From: Vibrio sp. HDW18
GTDB lineage: Bacteria > Pseudomonadota > Gammaproteobacteria > Enterobacterales > Vibrionaceae
Reading direction: 5' to 3'
Length of the DNA: 64,000 bases
Assembly (NCBI RefSeq): GCF_011306175.1
Contig: NZ_CP049913.1
Coordinates: forward strand, 372,001 to 436,000
Shown here: one piece after another, positions 10,065 to 15,249 of the stretch
How positions within the stretch are numbered: the first letter of the stretch is position 1
Layout of the letters: each line of letters begins with the position of its first letter
Notes under the pieces: generated by a model
What the model saw: the letters and a program-made list of their open reading frames with translations, nothing else
Told to the model about the DNA's origin: nothing
The model's database searches: none
Made by a program: the position numbers and the translations under genes

Positions 10065-10087
10065 AATTAACCCACACTATAGGGGGA
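10065..10087 (+). promoter_or_regulatory. T3-type phage RNA polymerase promoter P2
   Basis: AATTAACCCACACTATAGGG matches the T3 class consensus AATTAACCCTCACTAAAGGG at 18 of 20 positions, followed by GGA. The -17 to -5 recognition part is T3-like rather than T7-like, whereas TATAGGG is the initiation block shared by T7 promoters. Predicted start at G10082. It points away from int toward the four unknown genes and immediately precedes the AT-rich repeats. Confidence 0.88.
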
Positions 10088-10098
10088 CAGTAGGGGGA

Positions 10099-10216
10099 GA
10101 CTATAAGATATCTTTAAGATAAGACTATAAGATATCTTTAAGATTACTCTTTAAGTCTAATATTCTTAATAGTAATTATTATTAAAGAATCATTATCTTT
10201 AAGATATATCTTTAAG
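10099..10216. repeat. AT-rich iteron-like repeats (AAGATATCTTTAAGAT)
   Basis: A 22-bp unit beginning GACTATAAGATATC is perfectly repeated at 10099-10120 and 10123-10144. Related ATCTTTAAG/AAGATAT units recur at about 10134-10155 and 10195-10216. The AAGATATCTT core is a perfect palindrome. The block is almost wholly A and T and lies between phage promoters P2 and P3. It could be an unwinding region, an iteron set for an initiator, or both. Confidence 0.75.
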
Positions 10217-10224
10217 TCCCTCCT

Positions 10225-10247
10225 ATTTAACCCACACTATAGGGAGA
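10225..10247 (+). promoter_or_regulatory. T3-type phage RNA polymerase promoter P3
   Basis: ATTTAACCCACACTATAGGG matches the T3 class consensus at 17 of 20 positions and is followed by AGA, giving GGGAGA at the start as in T7 and T3 class III promoters. Predicted start at G10242. It lies about 215 bases upstream of the first unknown gene, so its transcript would cover genes at 10462, 10736, 11242 and 12197. Confidence 0.88.
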
Positions 10248-10420
10248 TATTAACTATCATCCCGTTGCTATAGCGAAGTTAATTGTAATCAAATCATCTT
10301 AGCTGTAATCACTTAAAGACACATCTCTACAGATTTAATCATGTGAGTCATTCTGGTTATTCAGAGTGCATTGATTATTAATGGTGTATGTGTCTTACCA
10401 TAATCTTTATTTATAACCAT

Positions 10421-10461
10421 TGTTAACGAAGTAAACCATTACCAACAAGGAGACCCCTAAT
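10421..10461 (+). promoter_or_regulatory. Leader of the first element gene, shared motif with 11185-11241
   Basis: TGTTAACGAAGTAAAC, then ACCAACAAGGAGACC precedes the ATG at 10462. The leader at 11185-11241 has TGTGAACGCAGTAAAC, then ACCAACCCATAGGAGAAC before its ATG. AAGGAGA is a strong ribosome site 9 nt from the start. The repeated design suggests common translational or RNA-processing control of element genes. Confidence 0.5.
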
Positions 10462-10734
10462 ATGACAACTAAAGATAATGTGAACACTCTCGATATTCAT
10501 TTCAGAGGTGAGAAGCCTAAGCGTCTTTCATTTACTCAGAAAGCAGCTCTACACAATCGGATGATTAATATTCTCAGAAAGTTTGACTGTGAGCATTCCC
10601 AAAGTGCAGCGGATAAACTTCAAGCCACTCTTAAAGGGATGACTGGAATTAAATATACCGGATGGGAAGCTTGTCGGAAAGAATTAGCCTATGAAAAAGC
10701 TAAGTTTCAATTAGAGAAAGAAGGAGTCCTATAA
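10462..10734 (+). CDS. Unrecognised 90-residue element protein
   Basis: I do not recognise this protein. It is small, basic and probably mostly helical: MTTKDNVNTLDIHFRGEKPK is followed by LSFTQKAALHNRMINILRKF and a charged C-terminal helix ending KFQLEKEGVL. No membrane segment or cysteine motif is apparent. A strong ribosome site (AAGGAGA) and a one-base gap before the next gene show it is a real, translated gene of a polycistronic unit led by phage promoter P3. First in the array after the candidate origin, it could be a DNA-binding or initiation factor, but that is a guess from position only. Confidence 0.75.
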   Translation: MTTKDNVNTLDIHFRGEKPKRLSFTQKAALHNRMINILRKFDCEHSQSAADKLQATLKGMTGIKYTGWEACRKELAYEKAKFQLEKEGVL

Positions 10735-10735
10735 G

Positions 10736-11143
10736 ATGAGTATTATTAATTATGATGAAACAACTAATACATTTAGTGTCTACGGACAAACTTTTACAGC
10801 AGATTATTTTAATCATGTTCAAGTTGCTATTTTACTTGACATTAATTGGTCTGTCGGTCTCATCCATAACGCACTGAAAGACACACCCTTAGCGAATCAC
10901 CGTGACCACCGATTAGTGAATCATCGTCGTGAACTGGCAGAGATTGCAGAAAGGGAGTCTAAAGAAGCAGCAGAGCGTACACGTATAGCTCTCCTCAGAG
11001 ACCCTGAGCATCAAGCAAAGCTAAAACGTGAACGCGATGCCTTTGCCGCTAAGAGTCGAGCACATGCAGCAGCCTTAAAGTCTGGTCGTCCTGTCTACAC
11101 AAACAGTCCTCACCAAGACCCTATTCCAAGTATCAAATGGTAA
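10736..11143 (+). CDS. Unrecognised 135-residue element protein with charged helical C-terminal half
   Basis: I do not recognise this protein. Residues 1-60 look globular (MSIINYDETTNTFSVYGQTF, then a DINWSVGLIHNAL segment that could be a short helix-turn-helix-like element). Residues 60-115 form a very charged Arg/Glu/Ala-rich stretch likely to be a long helix or coiled coil (AEIAERESKEAAERTR, KLKRERDAFAAKSRAHAAAL). It ends PIPSIKW. It starts one base after the previous stop, with AGGAG inside that gene's end, so the two are translationally coupled. Function unknown. Confidence 0.78.
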   Translation: MSIINYDETTNTFSVYGQTFTADYFNHVQVAILLDINWSVGLIHNALKDTPLANHRDHRLVNHRRELAEIAERESKEAAERTRIALLRDPEHQAKLKRERDAFAAKSRAHAAALKSGRPVYTNSPHQDPIPSIKW

Positions 11144-11149
11144 AGCTAT

Positions 11150-11169
11150 GGCCTCCTAAAAGGGAGGCT
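11150..11169 (+). other. Hairpin between element genes
   Basis: GCCTCC-taaaag-GGAGGC, a 6-bp perfect stem directly after the stop of the 135-residue protein. There is no T-run, so it is not a classical intrinsic terminator. In T7-type phages, intergenic hairpins act as RNase III processing sites or 3' stabilisers; that role here is inference. Confidence 0.4.
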
Positions 11170-11184
11170 ATCGACCCTAAACAC

Positions 11185-11241
11185 TGTGAACGCAGTAAAC
11201 ACTCTAAACACTAACCACCAACCCATAGGAGAACACCAATT
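11185..11241 (+). promoter_or_regulatory. Leader of the 314-residue element gene
   Basis: Contains TAAACACT repeats around TGTGAACGCAGTAAAC and ends ACCAACCCATAGGAGAACACC before the ATG at 11242. It resembles the leader at 10421-10461 in both the GAACGNAGTAAAC block and the ACCAAC...AGGAGA ribosome-site block. The CCCATAGGAGA portion also faintly resembles the end of the phage promoters, but not well enough to call one. Confidence 0.45.
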
Positions 11242-12186
11242 ATGAATATCACAATCAATGAAAAACCTTCAGCTCAAAGCTACTTGGAGTCATTGGCTCG
11301 CAAGTTGTCCGGTTGTTTCAACTCAGTAGCCTTTAAGACTGCTTGCGGTACTGAAGCTCGGTACTTCCGATTCCATCGCAAAGGTGATAACCCTAAGACA
11401 ATCCAAGTCCCTACTCTTGCGAATCGTTCCGTAAAGCTCAACCTTGCTGACAAATCACAGAATGGTAAGCCAACTATCATCACTCACAAACAAGGCTCGT
11501 TGGTGGTCTCTAAGCCATGTAAAGAGGGCTTAATGCTATCCGCAGCGATTGAGCTTAGTGATTCTGAGGTAAGTGGTCATATTACTGATTTGTCACTTCA
11601 ACAAGAGATTGAGACCGTAACCGAGACCACTAACGATACTTTGAATAAGGAAATCTTAGGCTTAATCGAGGAATCGGAAGACTTTGCGAAGCTCGTTAAG
11701 GTCATGCCAGAAACAAGCTCAGGGACTGGTCTTAAAGCCCGTGGAGAAGCTCTACAAGAATCAATCTTCACAGCTAAGGCTGAGGTATTGCCTTTAGGCA
11801 AAGAGCTTGCAGATTACATTGTGGGACTGTCAGACGCTGCTTTCACTGCCCTTGAGTATAGTGCTCGTGTTAATGGCTTTAGCTCTATCCATGACATGAT
11901 GGGAACTGAGGTATTTGCCTTTACCAGTAAGAGCGATGACACAGGTACAAATAACTATGGCTATCTGATTCCAAGACGACACACAGCGATTAGCTTTGCT
12001 GAGTCAGCTACAGGTGAAGTCTTCAAGTTCGAGGTGACCCGTAAACCTGAAACCCAAAGCTCTATCATGGAGATTATCGCTAATGCTGAAGTATTGGCAG
12101 CAGGTTTCACCAAGCTTGATGTGGACGGACAGACAGTTGACGTTACCATGCCTCTTATCACTCAGTTCAGCTTAAAGATTGCTTGA
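11242..12186 (+). CDS. Unrecognised 314-residue protein, largest cargo gene of the element
   Basis: I do not recognise this protein. It has no signal peptide, membrane helix or metal-binding motif. Residues 1-130 appear mixed beta (ARYFRFHRKGDNPKTIQVPT, PTIITHKQGSLVVSKPC), 130-230 look helical and acidic (KEILGLIEESEDFAKLVKVM, KELADYIVGLSDAAFTALEY), and 230-314 return to beta with a distinct YGYLIPRRHTAISFAES segment. AGGAGA precedes the ATG by 8 nt. As the largest gene under promoter P3 it is the best candidate for the element's main helper-directed function (packaging diversion, capsid or replication interference), but nothing in the sequence decides this. Confidence 0.82.
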   Translation: MNITINEKPSAQSYLESLARKLSGCFNSVAFKTACGTEARYFRFHRKGDNPKTIQVPTLANRSVKLNLADKSQNGKPTIITHKQGSLVVSKPCKEGLMLSAAIELSDSEVSGHITDLSLQQEIETVTETTNDTLNKEILGLIEESEDFAKLVKVMPETSSGTGLKARGEALQESIFTAKAEVLPLGKELADYIVGLSDAAFTALEYSARVNGFSSIHDMMGTEVFAFTSKSDDTGTNNYGYLIPRRHTAISFAESATGEVFKFEVTRKPETQSSIMEIIANAEVLAAGFTKLDVDGQTVDVTMPLITQFSLKIA

Positions 12187-12196
12187 GGTGTCTAAT

Positions 12197-12475
12197 ATGG
12201 AAATTGTCAATCTACTTAGTATTGACAGGAATGGCTCACACGGACAAGTGAGCTATCACGAAAAGTACACTTTACTATGGAACAAACCTAAGCTCTCCTT
12301 TGAGTTTGTTATTATCCACTATGTGAAAGGTGATGAAGTCTACCCTAAAGGATTCAAGACGATTGACCCTAACGGACAACCTATTGAGTTGCGTCCTGAA
12401 GAGATTCAAGAGGTTGAGGCTTACTGTCAAGACAATGCAACTACTCCGTGGGCAGACTTGTGTAGTATCAGTTGA
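12197..12475 (+). CDS. Unrecognised 92-residue element protein
   Basis: I do not recognise this protein. It is small and acidic, with likely beta-rich N-terminal half (SYHEKYTLLWNKPKLSFEFV) and an acidic helix RPEEIQEVEAYCQD, ending WADLCSIS. I chose the ATG at 12197 because GAGGTG lies 8 nt upstream; a TTG at 12179 overlapping the previous gene is less likely. It lies 10 nt after the 314-residue gene and is the last of the rightward array. Confidence 0.72.
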   Translation: MEIVNLLSIDRNGSHGQVSYHEKYTLLWNKPKLSFEFVIIHYVKGDEVYPKGFKTIDPNGQPIELRPEEIQEVEAYCQDNATTPWADLCSIS

Positions 12476-12490
12476 GATAAAGTTAACAAG

Positions 12491-12718
12491 CTATTTTGAT
12501 ATAAAAATACTAAATGCCCACTCTGGTAAGCCAAATAAGAAGCTCCAACCACCTAAAATAGAGGCAATTGGGGCGGTCAAAGGGAACAAAGCTAAGGCAA
12601 ACATCGCAAAGCCGCCTATCTTAATTGCAATCCACAACCAGTAAAGCCACCCAACCGGAAGCAAAATAGCTAAAAACCAAATGAGAGCACTTGCAAGACC
12701 GCCTAAAACTCTGTCCAT
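12491..12718 (-). CDS. Small membrane protein of the element, opposite orientation
   Basis: A 75-residue very hydrophobic protein (MDRVLGGLASALIWFLAILL, then WLYWLWIAIKIGG and a third apolar stretch FAMFALALFPLTAPIASILG), predicted to have two or three membrane helices and almost no soluble domain. The ATG at 12718 has AAAGG 9 nt upstream; an upstream ATG at 12736 is less well placed. It is the only leftward gene and has none of the phage promoters on its strand apart from the degenerate one downstream, so it is probably read by host polymerase in the dormant state. Possible roles are superinfection exclusion or host modification; unproven. Confidence 0.65.
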   Translation of the reverse strand: MDRVLGGLASALIWFLAILLPVGWLYWLWIAIKIGGFAMFALALFPLTAPIASILGGWSFLFGLPEWAFSIFISK

Positions 12719-12913
12719 AAACACACACCTTTGCATTAAATAACGTAATGCTCAGAATTGTATCAAATAGTCACTTTGTGGCATAGCATGCTGATGAAAA
12801 TCTACCAGAAAAATCTGAGAGACCATCTAATTGATTAAGCGTAGAGATTACCCCCATATAGGGTGTCTTTATGCCTCTCTTTTTGTGTTACGTTATAACA
12901 TTGCGTTAATCAG

Positions 12914-12946
12914 GAAGTCACCAAAAGAAGTCACTACAGAAGTCAC
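12914..12946 (+). repeat. Right arm-type repeats (GAAGTCAC x3)
   Basis: GAAGTCAC occurs at 12914-12921, 12927-12934 and 12939-12946, spaced 13 and 12 bp, about 70-105 bp inside attR. The first 24 bp are identical to 8384-8407 in the left end. Direct repeats at near-helical spacing on both sides of the attachment cores fit integrase arm sites. Confidence 0.65.
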
Positions 12947-12954
12947 TAAGGCTA

Positions 12955-12983
12955 TTGACGTGAGTATGTACTATCCTTATAGT
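12955..12983 (+). promoter_or_regulatory. Element-borne sigma70 promoter for maf
   Basis: TTGACG (12955-12960), 17-bp spacer, TATAGT (12978-12983), pointing at the maf ATG at 13012. This is close to the E. coli consensus in both boxes and ideal in spacing. It lies inside the element, so integration replaces the native maf promoter with this one. Confidence 0.7.
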
Positions 12984-13011
12984 TCAATCATATCAACGCC
13001 TTGTAGACTCC

Positions 13012-13028
13012 ATGCAAAATTACCAACT
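13012..13028 (+). other. attR: right attachment site, recoded start of maf
   Basis: ATGCAAAATTACCAACT restores MQNYQ of maf using CAA in codon 2 where the left copy has CAG. The crossover lies in AATTACCAACT (13018-13028); sequence right of it is the native maf body. Confidence 0.85.
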
Positions 13029-13593
13029 AGTTTTAGCTTCCACCTCACCATTTCGCCAACAAATTCTGACCAAACTCAAGCTACCTTTCGTGAGTGCGAA
13101 ACCCGATTGCGATGAAACACCTTTAATCGGTGAAAGCCCAATCCAATTGGTGATGCGTTTAGCCGAACACAAAGCACGCAGCTGTTTTTTGCCTGAACCG
13201 AGTTTAGTGATTGGCTCCGATCAGGTGTGCGTGATTGACGGTCAAATCATCGGCAAACCCTTAACCATGGAAAAGGCGGTGGAGCAACTGTCACGACAAA
13301 GTGGCAAAGCGATCACCTTTTATACTGGAGTCGCCCTTTTTAATAACCAAACCCAGCAAATTCAGGTGGTTTACGATACGTTTACGGTCCATTTTCGAAC
13401 CTTGTCTGAATCAATGATCCGCAACTATGTGGCGGTCGAGCGACCACTGGAGTGTGCTGGCAGTTTTAAGAGTGAAGGTCTAGGCATTGCCCTGTTTGAG
13501 CGATTAGAAGGTGATGACCCCAATTCGCTGATTGGTCTGCCGCTGATTAAATTGATTAATCTGCTTGAACAAGAAGGGGTTAATGTGATTTAA
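13012..13593 (+). CDS. maf: Maf-family nucleotide pyrophosphatase YceF (7-methyl-GTP type)
   Basis: House-cleaning hydrolase of modified nucleoside triphosphates; the YceF branch prefers m7GTP in E. coli. The 193-residue protein begins [17 protein letters not shown] (family phosphate-binding ASTSPFR) and has the [16 protein letters not shown] block with the catalytic Asp region and [20 protein letters not shown]. The first codons come from the element's attR, so the gene is intact despite insertion. The ribosome site upstream (TGTAGACTCC) is weak. It converges with rluC. Confidence 0.95.
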   Translation: MQNYQLVLASTSPFRQQILTKLKLPFVSAKPDCDETPLIGESPIQLVMRLAEHKARSCFLPEPSLVIGSDQVCVIDGQIIGKPLTMEKAVEQLSRQSGKAITFYTGVALFNNQTQQIQVVYDTFTVHFRTLSESMIRNYVAVERPLECAGSFKSEGLGIALFERLEGDDPNSLIGLPLIKLINLLEQEGVNVI

Positions 13594-13602
13594 ACCGTAG
13601 AT

Positions 13603-13634
13603 GACTCACAGCGCGATAAATCGCCCTGTGAGTC
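13603..13634. terminator. Bidirectional hairpin between maf and rluC
   Basis: GACTCACAG at 13603-13611 pairs with CTGTGAGTC at 13626-13634, and the inner GCGAT-aa-ATCGC extends the stem across a single C-C mismatch to about 14 bp. It has no T-run on either side. Placement between convergent genes suggests it separates or stabilises the two transcripts. Confidence 0.5.
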
Positions 13635-13676
13635 CACGTGAATACCGCGGATCAATTTATGAGTTACGGTTATTCC

Positions 13677-14642
13677 TTACAGCTCTTGCGATGATTGAGC
13701 TTGGCGCAGTTGGTTTAGCGCTTGCTCAAGGTTTGCCGTTAATGGCGCGTGAATATCTAGCTTCTTCTCGCTGGCTGGATGGACAAACTGAATGTTTGCC
13801 GCATGCAAGAACAGCCGTTCAATCCCAAACTTGGCCGTGTAAGCATCAAAACGGCGATCGCCATAGCGATCATCCCACGCAATTGGATGCCCCATATATT
13901 GGGTATGGACACGGATTTGGTGCGTGCGCCCAGTTACGGGACTCGCTTGCACTAAGGTTGCTTCACTAAACTGCTCAACAATGCGAAATCGCGTTTCCGA
14001 AGGTTTACCGTTTGGATTGACACGCACGATACTGTTGACTTCATTTTTTAGTAACGGCGCATTTACGATCCGACACTCCGGATCCCAGCGCCCCATCACT
14101 AGCGCATAGTAGTATTTCTGCACCGTTTTTTCGCGAAACTGAGCTTGCAAATGACGCAGTGCAGAACGCTTTTTGGCCACTAGCAAAATTCCCGAAGTGT
14201 CACGGTCAATCCGGTGTACCAGCTCAAGAAAACGCGCTTGCGGACGTAAAGCACGTAATGCTTCAATCGCACCAAAATGCAAACCGCTGCCACCGTGTAC
14301 CGCGGTCCCCGAAGGTTTATTGAGGATCAACAAATGTCCATCTTCATAAACGATGCAGTGTTCTAACTCTGCCACTTTATTGAGTTTGGTATTCGGTGCT
14401 GTGGGCTGATTCTCTTTGACTTCTAGCGTGACAGGTGGCACGCGCACCACATCGCCGGCAGCCAGTTTGTATTCCGCTTTAACGCGCTTTTTATTCACGC
14501 GCACCTCACCCTTACGCAGAATGCGATAAACTACGCTTTTAGGGATGCTTTTTAATTGGTTGCGCAAAAAATTATCAATGCGCTGACCTGCCATATCTTC
14601 ATCAATATCGATGAGCTGGACTTGAGTTCTAATTTCATTCAT
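13677..14642 (-). CDS. rluC: 23S rRNA pseudouridine synthase RluC
   Basis: Makes pseudouridine at 955, 2504 and 2580 of 23S rRNA (E. coli numbering). The 321-residue protein has an N-terminal S4 domain (GQRIDNFLRNQLKSIPKSVV, about residues 15-75) and a catalytic domain with the Asp in HRIDRDTSGILLVAKK (about 143), then GRTHQIRVHTQYMGHPI. It is divergent from rne across a 600-bp intergenic region, the same arrangement as in E. coli. Confidence 0.95.
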   Translation of the reverse strand: MNEIRTQVQLIDIDEDMAGQRIDNFLRNQLKSIPKSVVYRILRKGEVRVNKKRVKAEYKLAAGDVVRVPPVTLEVKENQPTAPNTKLNKVAELEHCIVYEDGHLLILNKPSGTAVHGGSGLHFGAIEALRALRPQARFLELVHRIDRDTSGILLVAKKRSALRHLQAQFREKTVQKYYYALVMGRWDPECRIVNAPLLKNEVNSIVRVNPNGKPSETRFRIVEQFSEATLVQASPVTGRTHQIRVHTQYMGHPIAWDDRYGDRRFDAYTAKFGIERLFLHAANIQFVHPASEKKLDIHAPLTANLEQALNQLRQAQSSQEL

Positions 14643-15249
14643 GGCGTTATTCTATCTGGAATCACGCTAAAATCACATTTTCTTAGCAACAAAAAACTAT
14701 TTTCATTAGATCTTCACGCGATGGCAGCACCATTTCAATAAATTGGCACAAATATTACGCGTTAAATTACTGGTAGAGATAGTGATAAGTCATTTTTCAC
14801 GCTTATTTCCAGCATTGAACAATAGGTTATTCCCTACTCTTTTTTAATCTCCCGCAAATAATTCACACTAGCTTGGAAAGCTGATTGCTGACTTTAGCTG
14901 TCACTGCTATAGTTCACAGCTGCAAGAGCTGAACTGGTAGCATTTTGTTATTTACTGTTCAATTTCTAGCAAGTTAGTGAGTAGTGAGTTGAAAAATTGA
15001 GTGCAGCACATGGCGTAAGACACCGAATTTGAGACTTTTTGTTGCTCTACTCGTCGCCTTTCATGTTGAGTACTTTCCGCCTTTATTGCGGTTTACAGGC
15101 TATTGCTAGCTTGTGAATACTGATGTGCCCTAGAGCATCCCCTCCAGCCGGGAGGCTGTATCGAAAAAGCCATGGGATCTGGCACCGTGAAAACGAAACA
15201 CAGCAACAAAAACAAGAATCAAAACTATATAAGAACATGAGATTTTTAA
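14643..15249 (+). promoter_or_regulatory. rne upstream region and long 5' leader (rne5-type)
   Basis: There are 607 bases without a gene between divergent rluC and rne. Several hairpin-forming segments are visible near rne, including CCTCC-agcc-GGAGG at about 15147-15160 and GCC...GGTTTACAGGC before it. In E. coli the rne message has a long structured leader through which RNase E degrades its own mRNA; position and structure here fit that, though I cannot fold it. The rne and rluC promoters must both lie within, most likely at 14650-14900. Confidence 0.55.

Larger units (their letters stand above)
9929..10461. other. 533-bp noncoding hub of the element: two phage promoters and AT-rich repeats (candidate replication origin)
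   Basis: There is no convincing gene here. In order: the degenerate minus promoter (9941-9967), promoter P2 (10065), G-rich AGGGGGACAGTAGGGGGAGA, two copies of a 22-bp repeat (10099-10144), a very AT-rich stretch with further ATCTTTAAG units to 10216, promoter P3 (10225), then about 215 bases of leader for the first unknown gene. T7's primary origin is likewise phage promoters followed by an AT-rich block. T7-primase-type trinucleotide contexts GACAC (10318) and GTGTC (10390) also occur, though such short sites are common. Origin function is inferred. Confidence 0.5.
12719..13011 (+). other. Right end of the element, noncoding
   Basis: No credible gene. It holds one lone AGTCAC (12769), a short hairpin-like ACCCCCATATAGGGT (about 12850), three phased GAAGTCAC arm repeats (12914-12946), a near-consensus sigma70 promoter (12955-12983) and then attR. 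A 94-codon frame running through it into maf in another phase is rejected. Confidence 0.6.
8298..13028 (+). mobile_element. Integrated satellite-like element in maf, about 4.7 kb, with T3-type phage promoters
   Basis: Seen directly: near-identical 17-bp attachment sites 4,731 bp apart, GAAGTCAC arm repeats near both ends, a complete tyrosine recombinase, four rightward genes I cannot assign, one leftward small membrane protein, and three T3-type promoters. Base composition is AT-richer and codon use differs from the flanks. No structural, packaging, lysis or polymerase gene is recognised. Inference: a phage satellite dependent on a T7/T3-supergroup podovirus. The main alternative is a deletion remnant of an integrating T7-like phage, but the tidy gene array and intact ends argue for a complete small element. 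Confidence 0.8.

Noticed and set aside
12843..12865. ATTACCCCCATATAGGG as a phage promoter near the right end
   Set aside because: When aligned on GGG fewer than half of the T3-type recognition positions match. A weak hairpin is as likely.
12831..13115. 94-codon plus-strand frame spanning the right end of the element into maf
   Set aside because: It crosses the arm repeats, the sigma70 promoter and attR, overlaps maf in a different phase and has no ribosome site or recognisable product.
13601..13969. 122-codon plus-strand frame downstream of maf
   Set aside because: It is antisense to the conserved C-terminal part of rluC and includes the intergenic hairpin; no ribosome site.
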